Source: Vicinamibacteria bacterium (GTDB lineage: Bacteria > Acidobacteriota > Vicinamibacteria > Vicinamibacterales > 2-12-FULL-66-21). From it: a stretch of DNA of 9,035 bases. This document shows, piece after piece, positions 1 through 9,035 of the stretch. The first letter of the stretch is position 1. The number at the start of each line of letters is the position of its first letter. The notes beneath the pieces were generated by a model, which saw nothing but the letters and a program-made list of their open reading frames with translations, was not told where the DNA came from and ran no database searches. The stretch is taken from the NCBI GenBank assembly GCA_025937075.1, contig JAICSD010000154.1, positions 1-9,035 on the forward strand, read 5' to 3'. Position numbers and translations under genes: made by a program.

Positions 1-2073
1 ATCCGCTGGTCCATCGTCCGCTCGCTGAAGAGCGGCACGCCCGGATCCACTCCATTGATCACCCGCCGGATCGACGGACCGAGCGTCGAAGCGCCGGCAT
101 TCGTCCGCGCCGCGATGAACAGCGTTCGCCGCGTCCATCCCCAGGCCATCTCGTCGAGTTGCGCGAGCGGCTGGTAGAACTCGAGATCGGTGGGCGCCGC
201 CGGCCCGTCGAAGTGCAGGTCGGGGACCACCCCGATGACGGTCTTCGGCCCTTGCGGAGCGGAACCGTTCACCCGCCGCCCGATCGGATCCTGGTTCGGC
301 CAGAGCCGGTTCGCCAGACTCTGGTTGACGATCATGACGAGCGGGGCCCCGCTTCGATCGGTGGGCTGAAAGTCCCGGCCCTTCAGGATCGGGATCCCCA
401 TCGTTTCGAAATCGCCCGGCGCGACGAAGCGGGCCATGCTCTGACGAACGTTGCGCAGTTCTTCTGCTTCGCCCTCCGGAACGAGCCCGTTCGAAAACGT
501 GCCCACCCCAGGAACGTTCGACGACACCGCGGCCGCCTGGACACCCGGGATTGCGGCCACACCGTCCTGTATCGCCTGGACTGCGTGCAGGACCGCGTCT
601 GCGGTCCCGTATTTGACCAGCGGCAGCGAGAACCGCGCGGAATAGACGCCATGCGGGTTGAACCCTGGCGAAATCCGCTGTGTCGCAATCGCGCTGCGGA
701 TCAGCAGGCCCGCGCCGACGAGCAGCACGAGCGCCAGCGCAACCTCGCCTCCGATGAGGATCGAGCGCACGATGTCTCGCGCGCCCCGCGAACCCGCGCC
801 GCGGATTCCTTCCTTGAGCGTCCCGTTGATGTCCGCGCGGGATGCGCGCCACGCGGGCACGACGCCGAAGATGATGCTCGAGACGATCGCGAGCGCAGCG
901 GCGAAGCCGAGCGCGGTGGCATCGATGCCGGCCTGGTCGAGCCTCGGCACGCCTTGAGGTGCCCTCGACACGAGCACCTTGATGAATCCCCACGCCAGCA
1001 GGACCCCGGCCGCGGCAGACACCAGGCCAAGGACGACGCTCTCCGTGAACAGTTGCCGTACGAGACGGCCTTGTCCTGCCCCCAGTGCGCTGCGAACGGC
1101 GAGTTCGCGCGCGCGGGCCGCGCCCCGGGCCAGGAGCAGGTTCGAGACGTTGCCGCATGCGATCAGCAGCACGAATCCCACGGCGCCGAGCAGCACGATG
1201 AGCCGCTGCGCGTAGTCGCCGACGAACGTCTGCATCAACGGCGTCGCCGTGAGCCCACGGTCGGCATCGTCCTTCGGGTACCTCGCGCGAAGATCCGCCG
1301 CTATCCGATCGAGCTGCTGCTGCACCTGCTGCGGCGATACGCCGTCCTTCAGGCGCGCAGTCACGTCGAGGAAGTGCTCGTCGTGCATGGCTTTTCGCTC
1401 GGGCGTGAAAGCGATTGGAACCCAGAGGTCCTCGGCGTCCGACGTGAAGTCGAACGACGCAGGCATGACGCCGATGATGGTGTACGGGCGTGCGTCGAGC
1501 GTGATTTGCCGGCCGAGCACAGCGCGGTCGCGGCCGAACTGCCGCGTCCAGAATTTCTGGCTCAACACCGCCACCTGATCGTGCCCGGGCTCGTCTTCAT
1601 CGGGACCGAACACGCGGCCGAACTCCGCGTTGACGCCGTACGTCCGGAAGAAGCCGCCGGTGGCCTTGACGCCGATGACGCGTTCCGCGCCTTCGTCGCG
1701 CGCGAGCGTGAAGCTCGTGACGGTGCTCGCGGTCGCCGCATCGAAAATCGATTGCTCCGCCATCATGTCGACGAAGTTGCCGGCCGACATCGCTCCCTGC
1801 CCGGCGTTGCGCCAGACTTCCTGGACCGTGACGAGCCGGTCGGGTTCGGGCACGGGCAAAGGCCGAAGGACGACCGCGTTGACGGCGCTGAAGATCGCCG
1901 TGGTCGCCCCGATGCCCAATGCCAGCGTGGCGACGGCAATCAGCGTGAATCCGAAGCCCCGCGCGCATCAACTCGCGGGTTCGCATTTCGAGATGGAAGT
2001 CGAGTTCGTTGTCGACTTCTTCGTCGACGCTGGGCCGCCAGAGCCGCAGCGGAAAACGCGTTCGAAAATCCAC
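1..2073 (-). pseudogene. ADOP-family orphan permease, frameshifted and partly deleted near the N-terminus, cut by the left window edge
   Basis: This is an inner-membrane permease of the MacB/FtsX type; substrate unknown. A GTG start at 2073 is the first start after the in-frame TAA that ends the upstream PadR gene, and no Shine-Dalgarno is visible, so translation is probably coupled to padR. Codons 1-39 encode the ADOP prefix domain (WRPSVDEEVDNELDFHLEMR, then RELMRAG). At about 1970-1957 the family sequence jumps to another frame and resumes directly in membrane helix 1 ([18 protein letters not shown]). The linker expected between them is absent; the intact paralogue at 5778-8630 has about 64 residues there. 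From about 1967 down to 1 the new frame is open and reads as good ADOP sequence: core domain with [18 protein letters not shown], FtsX domain 1 with [12 protein letters not shown] and [20 protein letters not shown] (about 1220-820), another membrane helix, and the second core domain. FtsX domain 2 lies outside the window. The resumed frame has no good start codon before helix 1, so I call it a recent pseudogene; a sequencing error could explain the frame change but less easily the missing linker. Confidence 0.8.
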
Positions 2074-2079
2074 TGCTGG

Positions 2080-2412
2080 TTAGACGGGCAGCAGCACCTT
2101 TGAGATTGCGGCGGCGAACCGCGCCCACTCGGCGACCACCGCGGCGAGGCGCCGCCGGCCTGCGGGGGTAATCCGGTACAACTTGGCCTTGCGGCCGAGT
2201 TCGGACGTTCCCCATTCCGCGGCGATCCATCCGCGTTCTTCCATTCGGTACAGGGCGGGATACAGCGAGCCGTCCTCGATTTGCACCACGTCCGAGGTCG
2301 CCTCCTCCAGCCATCGCGCAATGGCGTAGCCGTGCATGGGCGCCTGCGCGACACATTTGAGGATCAGCGGCTCGAGCGTTCCATGCAGCAGTTCACGCGA
2401 CGGTTCAGCCAT
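2080..2412 (-). CDS. PadR-family transcriptional regulator (acidobacterial, ADOP-associated type)
   Basis: A 110-residue winged-helix DNA-binding repressor of the PadR family, probably a dimer controlling its own operon. Visible hallmarks: an N-terminal helix (ELLHGTLEPLILKCV), the HGYAIARWLEE recognition region at about residues 27-37, the SLYPALYRMEERGWI segment at about 49-63, and the wing with KAKLYRITPAGRRRL at about 75-89. The length is typical of the short (subfamily 1) PadR proteins. The ATG at 2412 is the only sensible start, because the family N-terminus begins right after it. It has no Shine-Dalgarno and lies about 10 nt from the predicted transcription start. The permease gene follows after 6 bp in the same frame, giving the PadR-permease pairing that is characteristic of Acidobacteria. 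The effector is unknown. Because the paired permease is broken, the remaining target may be the divergent permease at 2523. Confidence 0.93.
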   Translation of the reverse strand: MAEPSRELLHGTLEPLILKCVAQAPMHGYAIARWLEEATSDVVQIEDGSLYPALYRMEERGWIAAEWGTSELGRKAKLYRITPAGRRRLAAVVAEWARFAAAISKVLLPV

Positions 2413-2423
2413 GGCTCGATTGT

Positions 2424-2450
2424 CTAGGCATGCTACGCAGCGATGCCTAG
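2424..2450. promoter_or_regulatory. Inverted repeat, probable PadR operator
   Basis: A perfect dyad, CTAGGCAT (2424-2431), 11-bp spacer, ATGCCTAG (2443-2450), covers the -10 box and most of the spacer of the padR promoter. A 7-bp direct repeat, GATTGTC, also occurs at 2418-2424 and 2450-2456, 32 bp apart. PadR proteins commonly bind such dyads at their own promoters. Because the site lies between divergent genes it could also control the permease that starts at 2523. Assignment to PadR is inferred from position and symmetry. Confidence 0.65.
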
Positions 2451-2458
2451 ATTGTCAA
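2430..2458 (-). promoter_or_regulatory. Predicted sigma70-type promoter of the first padR gene
   Basis: On the minus strand a perfect -35 box TTGACA (2458-2453) is followed after exactly 17 bp by TAGCAT (2435-2430), which matches four of six -10 consensus bases. Transcription would start near 2423, leaving a leader of about 10 nt before the ATG at 2412. Predicted by eye only. Confidence 0.65.
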
Positions 2459-2522
2459 GGCCTGGCGGATGCGTCAGATCGCGGTAAACCCCGCAGGCGC
2501 TTCTTCCGTCCTAACCCTCAAC

Positions 2523-5024
2523 ATGAGTAACGCGCTCGCCGATCTGAAATACGCCTTGCGAGGGCTCCGCCGCAGCCCGCTCTTCGCCTCGGTCGCCATT
2601 GCGTCCCTCGCGCTCGGCATCGGCGCAAATACGGCAATCTTCACGCTGATCGATCAGATCCTGCTCCGGAAGCTGCCCGTCAGCCACCCCGAGCAGCTCG
2701 TGATGGTGTACCAGAACGCCGACAACAACGGCAGCAATATGGGCCAGCGGATGAACTCGTATCCGCTGTATCAGGACCTGCAGCAGAAGGCCGAACCGTT
2801 CTCCGAGGTGTTGTGCCGGCGGCTCATGCCCGCGTCGGTCAGCATCGGCAACAACACCGAGCGGGTCACGGTCGAGATGGTGTCCGGTAATTACTTCACG
2901 ATGCTCGGCGTGCAGCCGGCGATCGGCCGCGTGTTCAACTCGAAGGAGGACGACCAGACGTTCGGCGGTCATCCCGTCGCCGTGCTGAGCTACTCGTACT
3001 GGTCGCGCCGCTTCGCGCTGGACCCGTCCATCGTCGGCCAGAAGATCCTCGTCAACAACTATCCGATGACGGTCGTCGGCGTCTCGGCCCCCGGGTTCTC
3101 CGGTCTGGATCCCACGCAGGGGCCCGAAGTGCGTGTCCCGATTCTGATGAAGCCCGTGCTCGCGCCGGAATGGCGGTGGCTGGACGTGACGAACCGGCGC
3201 GCGAAGTGGGTCCAGGTGTTCGCGCGGCTGAAGCCCGGGTACACCGCCGCGTCAGCGCTGCCGGCCGTGCAGGGCCTCTACTCGCAGATCCGCGGGTACG
3301 AGATGACGCTGCCCGGTGCGAAGAACTGGTCCCAGTACACGCGCGATCGCTTCATGAAGGGCCGCATCGTCCTGTCGAAGGCGGATCTTGGGTTCTCACC
3401 GCTCAGGAACGATTTCTCGACGGCGCTGGTCGTGCTGATGTGCATGGTCGGGCTCGTTCTGCTCATTGCCTGCGCGAACGTGGCGAACCTGCTCATCGCG
3501 CGCGCTTTCATGCGGCAGAAGGAAATTGCCGTGCGGCTGTCGCTCGGGTCGTCGCGCGCGCGGCTGGTGCGGCAGTTGCTCGTCGAGAGCCTGGCGCTGT
3601 CGTGCGCAGGCGGAATCCTCGGTGTCGGCATCGCCTTCGGCCTGACGAAATGGCTGCTCGCGCTGGTGCCCCAGGAAGGAGAGCCGCTCCTCGTTCGTCC
3701 GCAGCCGGATCTGCGGATTCTCCTGTTCGCGCTTGCCGTGACGCTGGCGACCGGCATCGTCTTCGGACTGCTGCCGGCGCTTCGCGCGAGCCGCCCCGAC
3801 CCGTGGTCCACGCTGAAAGACACGATGGGATCCATCGCCGGGAGTGGTGGCTCACTGTTCCTGCGCAAGGGCCTCGTGACCGCGCAGGTGGCGCTCAGCT
3901 TCCTGTTGCTCTTCGGCGCCGGCCTTTTCGTCCGCAGCCTTCAGAACCTGAAGGGCACGGAAACCGGCGTCGTCGTCGACAATCTCCTGATGTTCCAGTT
4001 GTCGCCGGCGCTCAGCGGCTACGACAACCAGCGCGGAACGATCTTCTATCGGCAACTGCTCGACAAGCTCCGCGCCACCCCCGGGCTGACGTCCGTCGCG
4101 ATGGGAAGCGTGCCGATTCTGGCGGGCGACGAGTGGGACAGCTCGATCGGGGTCGAAGGCCACCAGGCGAAAGACGGGGAAGACATGCAGGCGTTCATGA
4201 ACGGCATTTCGCCCGGGTATTTCGCGACGCTGAAAATTCCGATTCTCGAAGGACGGGATTTCCGCGACAGCGACGCCAAGGAGGACGCCGACGTCGCGAT
4301 CGTCAACCGGAAATTTGCCGAGCATTTCTTTCCTGGCACGAGTGCGATCGGGAAGCGGCTGTCGCAAGGCACCGGCCCGCGCGCGAAGTTGACGATCCAG
4401 ATCGTCGGCGTCGTCGGGGACGCGCTCTACGAAGGGCCGAGGGAAGGGGTGCATCGGCAGGTGTATCTGCCCAACTGGGGAGCGACGAGCGCCGTGTTCT
4501 ACGCGCGTGCGCAGACCGCGTCGACGAGCGCGTTCAACCTGATTCGCAGCGACGTGCGCGACCTCGATTCGGGGATCCCCGTCTACGACATGAAGACCGT
4601 CGAGGCGCAGCTCGATGAGACCCTGCTCACGGATCGGCTGGTCGCGATGCTCTCGGCTGGCTTCGGCGCGCTCGCGACCCTGCTCGCGGCGATCGGCCTC
4701 TACGGCGTGATGGCGTTTGTCGTCGCCCGCCGTCGGAAGGAACTCGGCATCCGCCTGGCGCTCGGTGCGCAGCCGGGCTTCGTCATCTGGCTCGTCATGC
4801 GCGAGGTGCTGCTGCTGCTCGCGGTCGGGCTCGCGATCGGGATTCCCGCCGCCATCACGCTGGGCAAGTACGTATCGACCCAGTTGTACGGCATCCACGG
4901 ATCCGATCCCACAGTCGCGATGTGGACCATGGTGTTTCTCGCGGTCGTGTCCGCGGCGGCGGGGTTGATCCCCGCTCATCGGGCCAGCCGCATCGATCCC
5001 ATCCTGGCGCTGCGAACCGAATGA
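2523..5024 (+). CDS. ADOP-family orphan permease (MacB/FtsX-like), intact, without prefix domain
   Basis: An 833-residue inner-membrane protein with the duplicated MacB/FtsX architecture. Membrane helix 1 is at about 21-43 (ending LALGIGANTAIF). The first extracytoplasmic core domain carries GNYFTMLGVQPAIGRVF at about 122-138. FtsX domain 1 is at about 297-430, with CANVANLLIARA and KEIAVRLSLGSSRARLVRQL. A helix follows at about 444-470. The second core domain carries GISPGYFATLKIPILEGRDF at 561-580, and FtsX domain 2 is at about 705-833, with RRRKELGIRLALGAQ and the family ending ASRIDPILALR. There is no Walker A/B or ABC signature, so it is not a MacB ATPase fusion, and no partner ATPase is encoded in the window. 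I chose the ATG at 2523 because DLKYALRGLRRSP right after it is the usual family start; an in-frame ATG at 2469 would add 18 unfamiliar residues. Neither start has a clear Shine-Dalgarno. It is divergent from padR, with the operator between them. Substrate unknown. Confidence 0.92.
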   Translation: MSNALADLKYALRGLRRSPLFASVAIASLALGIGANTAIFTLIDQILLRKLPVSHPEQLVMVYQNADNNGSNMGQRMNSYPLYQDLQQKAEPFSEVLCRRLMPASVSIGNNTERVTVEMVSGNYFTMLGVQPAIGRVFNSKEDDQTFGGHPVAVLSYSYWSRRFALDPSIVGQKILVNNYPMTVVGVSAPGFSGLDPTQGPEVRVPILMKPVLAPEWRWLDVTNRRAKWVQVFARLKPGYTAASALPAVQGLYSQIRGYEMTLPGAKNWSQYTRDRFMKGRIVLSKADLGFSPLRNDFSTALVVLMCMVGLVLLIACANVANLLIARAFMRQKEIAVRLSLGSSRARLVRQLLVESLALSCAGGILGVGIAFGLTKWLLALVPQEGEPLLVRPQPDLRILLFALAVTLATGIVFGLLPALRASRPDPWSTLKDTMGSIAGSGGSLFLRKGLVTAQVALSFLLLFGAGLFVRSLQNLKGTETGVVVDNLLMFQLSPALSGYDNQRGTIFYRQLLDKLRATPGLTSVAMGSVPILAGDEWDSSIGVEGHQAKDGEDMQAFMNGISPGYFATLKIPILEGRDFRDSDAKEDADVAIVNRKFAEHFFPGTSAIGKRLSQGTGPRAKLTIQIVGVVGDALYEGPREGVHRQVYLPNWGATSAVFYARAQTASTSAFNLIRSDVRDLDSGIPVYDMKTVEAQLDETLLTDRLVAMLSAGFGALATLLAAIGLYGVMAFVVARRRKELGIRLALGAQPGFVIWLVMREVLLLLAVGLAIGIPAAITLGKYVSTQLYGIHGSDPTVAMWTMVFLAVVSAAAGLIPAHRASRIDPILALRTE

Positions 5025-5037
5025 GGCGGCTTCGCCT
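5024..5037 (+). other. Small hairpin at the end of the plus-strand permease gene
   Basis: AGGCG, loop GCTT, CGCCT begins at the last base of the stop codon. The 5-bp GC stem could weakly aid termination, but there is no clean T-run after it (only a TTT about 13 bases on), so I do not call it a terminator. Confidence 0.25.
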
Positions 5038-5108
5038 GACGGCGCGGCTGTTTACATCAGCGTCTGTTTCGGTTTCTTTCTGATCAGTATTCCGCCGAAT
5101 CGTCAATG

Positions 5109-5124
5109 TCCGCAGATTTGCGGA
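5109..5124. other. Hairpin in the leader region of the DUF892 gene
   Basis: TCCGCA (5109-5114), loop GATT, TGCGGA (5119-5124) forms a perfect 6-bp stem. No T-run follows. It lies about 120 bp before the DUF892 start. It could be an operator or a weak transcript structure; role unknown. Confidence 0.3.
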
Positions 5125-5206
5125 GTCGAGCAGCATCGCGCCGGTGGCGCACGCCTTGCGTCCGGTACTACCATCCAGCACGGTTCTCACACGAGCTTAC
5201 TCAATG

Positions 5207-5218
5207 GGTCATGTGACC
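5207..5218. promoter_or_regulatory. 12-bp near-palindrome upstream of the DUF892 gene, possible operator
   Basis: GGTCA, TG, TGACC is an inverted repeat with perfect 5-bp arms, 28 bp before the ATG at 5247. The position would suit a repressor site over the transcription start or leader. I found no convincing sigma70 -35/-10 pair in 5025-5246, so the promoter itself is unassigned; it may need an alternative sigma factor. Confidence 0.35.
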
Positions 5219-5233
5219 GCCGTGCGTCAACCT

Positions 5234-5238
5234 GGAGG
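5234..5238 (+). promoter_or_regulatory. Strong Shine-Dalgarno of the DUF892 gene
   Basis: GGAGG with 8 nt to the ATG at 5247. It decides the start against the in-frame GTG at 5238. It is the only clear Shine-Dalgarno before a gene in the window. Confidence 0.8.
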
Positions 5239-5246
5239 TGGCCAAC

Positions 5247-5747
5247 ATGGCAGATCCGAAAGACCTGAGCGGGCTGTTCGTCAACAAGCTTCGTCATCTG
5301 TACGACACGGAACAGCGGCTCACGAAGGCGCTGCCGAAGATGGAAAAGGCGGCAACATCACCGGATCTCAAACAGGCGTTCCGGTCACATCTGACCGAGA
5401 CCGAAACGCACGTCGAACGCCTCGAACGGCTGTTCGGCTTCTTCGATGAGAAACCGAATGCCGACACGGATGATGCCATCAAGGGGATCATCTCGGCCGG
5501 CGACAATGTCAGCGGGATCGATTCGGACGCGGTGCGCGATGCTGCGTTGATTGCCGCGGCGCAGGCGGCAGAGCACTACGAAATGGCCGAGTACGGCACG
5601 CTGCGCACATGGGCAAAGGTGCTCGGGAAGAACGAGGCCGTTCAGCTGCTGGAGTTCACGCTCGAGGAGGAGAAGAAAGCGGACCAGAAGCTGACCGACA
5701 TCGCGAGCCGCTTGAACTACGAAGCGGCCGCGGCGAGAGCACGATAG
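5247..5747 (+). CDS. DUF892 / YciE-YciF family ferritin-like protein
   Basis: A 166-residue, probably cytoplasmic four-helix-bundle protein of the ferritin-like DUF892 family, whose Escherichia coli relatives YciE and YciF are linked to stress; its biochemical role is not established. Family segments in order: LFVNKLRHLYDTEQRLTKAL (residues 10-29), SHLTETETHVERLERLFGFF (47-66), AAQAAEHYEMAEYGTLRTWA (104-123) and LLEFTLEEEKKADQKLTDIA (134-153), close to one per helix. Acidic and histidine residues that could bind metal include E22, E51, H55, E109, E112, E141 and D146, but the ligand set is a guess. GGAGG at 5234-5238 lies 8 nt before the ATG at 5247, so I prefer that start to the GTG at 5238, which overlaps the Shine-Dalgarno. 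It has its own upstream region of about 220 bp and converges with the permease ending at 5778. Nothing links it functionally to the permeases. Confidence 0.92.
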   Translation: MADPKDLSGLFVNKLRHLYDTEQRLTKALPKMEKAATSPDLKQAFRSHLTETETHVERLERLFGFFDEKPNADTDDAIKGIISAGDNVSGIDSDAVRDAALIAAAQAAEHYEMAEYGTLRTWAKVLGKNEAVQLLEFTLEEEKKADQKLTDIASRLNYEAAAARAR

Positions 5748-5756
5748 ATAAATGAC

Positions 5757-5777
5757 GGCGGGGCGTAAAGCCCCGCC
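5757..5777. terminator. GC-rich hairpin between convergent genes, probable bidirectional terminator or REP-like element
   Basis: GGCGGGGC (5757-5764), loop GTAAA, GCCCCGCC (5770-5777) is a perfect 8-bp stem, all G-C pairs. It lies 9 bp after the DUF892 stop and directly abuts the stop codon of the minus-strand permease (5780-5778). There is no T-run on the plus side and only a short CATTTATC on the minus side, so it is not a classical intrinsic terminator, but its place between convergent genes suggests transcript end formation or protection. Its form (very GC-rich, intergenic, symmetric) also fits a dispersed REP-type repeat. Confidence 0.6.
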
Positions 5778-8622
<2,845 letters not shown>

Positions 8623-8630
<8 letters not shown>

Positions 8631-8973
8631 TTTCGGGCTCCGTGATCCGGGCGATGGCTTCGACGAACTCGCGCCAGTGGCTGCGCTGCGCGGCGAGCAT
8701 CCGGCGGCCGTCGGCGGTCAGGCGGTAGAAGCGGCGGCGGCGTTCGCCGGGCTTCTCGATCCAGCGGCCGACGATCCAGCCGCGCTCCTCGAGCCGGTAG
8801 AGGAGGGGATAGAGCGACGCCACCTTGAACTTGAGGCGGCCGCCCGAGCGCTGCTCGATCAGCTTGCTGATTTCGTAGCCGTGGCGCGCGCGGCCCTCGA
8901 TGAGCGAGAGGATGAGGAGTTCGGCGCTGCCCTTCTTCAGCTCGCGCTCGAGCATGCGCGGAATAGGCTGCAT
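8623..8973 (-). CDS. PadR-family transcriptional regulator (acidobacterial, ADOP-associated type)
   Basis: A winged-helix PadR repressor of 116 residues from the ATG at 8973. Hallmarks: ELKKGSAELLILSLIEGRARHGYEISKLIE split over the N-terminal helices, SLYPLLYRLEERGWI in the middle, and the wing RRRRFYRLTADGRRML followed by a C-terminal helix ending REFVEAIARI. Three in-frame ATGs are possible: 8988, 8973 and 8955. The predicted -10 box lies at 8985-8980, so an mRNA could not contain the 8988 codon. Transcription would start near 8973, giving a leaderless message from that ATG or a short leader for the 8955 start. The stop overlaps the start of the permease gene by 8 bp, so repression of this promoter should also silence the permease. 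It differs clearly from the other PadR in the window (basic wing with RRRR, no GTLEPLILKCV), so each regulator probably recognises its own site. Effector unknown. Confidence 0.92.
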
Positions 8974-8989
8974 AGCGACATATTGCATA
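8969..8989. promoter_or_regulatory. Repeated TGCATA motif over the -10 region, possible PadR operator
   Basis: TGCATA occurs at 8969-8974 and 8984-8989, 15 bp apart, so the self-complementary cores TGCA are separated by 11 bp. It overlaps the predicted -10 box and transcription start. TATGCA/TGCATA half-sites resemble those reported for the PadR-family protein AphA. The AT-rich stretch stands out in otherwise very GC-rich sequence. Assignment is by position and motif only. Confidence 0.45.
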
Positions 8990-9008
8990 AGCGCAGCGCC
9001 GGAGTCAA
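8980..9008 (-). promoter_or_regulatory. Predicted sigma70-type promoter of the second padR-permease operon
   Basis: On the minus strand TTGACT (9008-9003), a 17-bp spacer, then CAATAT (8985-8980). The -35 matches five of six consensus bases and the -10 three of six. Predicted transcription start is near 8973. Confidence 0.5.
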
Positions 9009-9035
9009 GCGCGCTGCGCGGTGCTCGGTGCTTCG

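Noticed and set aside
1597..2073. Complete 158-residue protein from the GTG at 2073
   Set aside because: Only its first 39 or so residues are family-like; the rest is out-of-frame translation of conserved permease sequence, so it is the product of the frameshift and not a separate gene.
159..2171. 670-codon open frame on the plus strand
   Set aside because: It lies antisense to the first permease and part of padR. Its translation is Arg/His/Asp-rich with no recognisable domain, while the minus strand gives clear ADOP sequence.
3170..4618. 482-codon open frame on the plus strand
   Set aside because: It is a frame-shifted shadow of the permease at 2523-5024; low-complexity Arg/Ala-rich translation typical of GC-rich codon bias.
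3852..4979. 375-codon open frame on the minus strand
   Set aside because: Antisense shadow of the same permease with no family resemblance.
2523..5024. MacB-type macrolide exporter
   Set aside because: The MacB core and FtsX domains are there, but the N-terminal ATPase domain of MacB is absent and the FtsX unit is duplicated, which fits ADOP instead.
5238..5246. GTG start for the DUF892 gene
   Set aside because: It overlaps the GGAGG Shine-Dalgarno, which is ideally spaced for the ATG at 5247.
8974..8988. padR start at the most upstream ATG (8988)
   Set aside because: It overlaps the predicted -10 box; family sequence begins only near 8955-8973. Rejected with moderate certainty.

Overview
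The window is GC-rich, densely coding DNA, probably from an acidobacterium (a Vicinamibacteria-like soil lineage is the best guess). The reason is its gene content: three members of the ADOP family (acidobacterial duplicated orphan permease) and two small PadR-type regulators of the kind known to sit beside them. Related families also occur in Gemmatimonadota, so the phylum is an inference from gene families and not from a marker gene.

Layout from left to right. (1) Minus strand, 2412 to 1: a PadR regulator followed after 6 bp by an ADOP permease that runs off the left edge. The permease is broken near its start: the N-terminal prefix domain is joined out of frame to the first membrane helix, and about 60 residues of linker seem to be missing. 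(2) Plus strand, 2523-5024: an intact ADOP permease without the prefix domain, divergent from the first PadR gene. A perfect 8-bp inverted repeat lies in the shared upstream region, on top of a good sigma70-type promoter for the PadR gene. (3) Plus strand, 5247-5747: a DUF892/YciE-YciF ferritin-like protein, followed by a strong GC hairpin. (4) Minus strand, 8973 to 5778: a second PadR gene whose stop overlaps the start of a 950-residue ADOP permease by 8 bp. This pair converges on the DUF892 gene and shares its hairpin.

How the parts fit together: each PadR-permease pair looks like a small self-regulated operon in which PadR represses its own promoter and hence the permease. The permeases have the MacB/FtsX layout twice over (two extracytoplasmic core domains, two FtsX domains, about eight membrane helices). 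No ATP-binding subunit is encoded in the window, which is why the family is called orphan. What they move or sense is unknown. The DUF892 gene is probably an unrelated stress-type gene lying between them.

I found no RNA gene, CRISPR array, insertion sequence or transposase. I see no clearly new system. The observations most worth checking are the deletion/frameshift in the first permease, the PadR operator-promoter arrangements with very short or absent mRNA leaders, and the co-location of three differently built ADOP paralogues.
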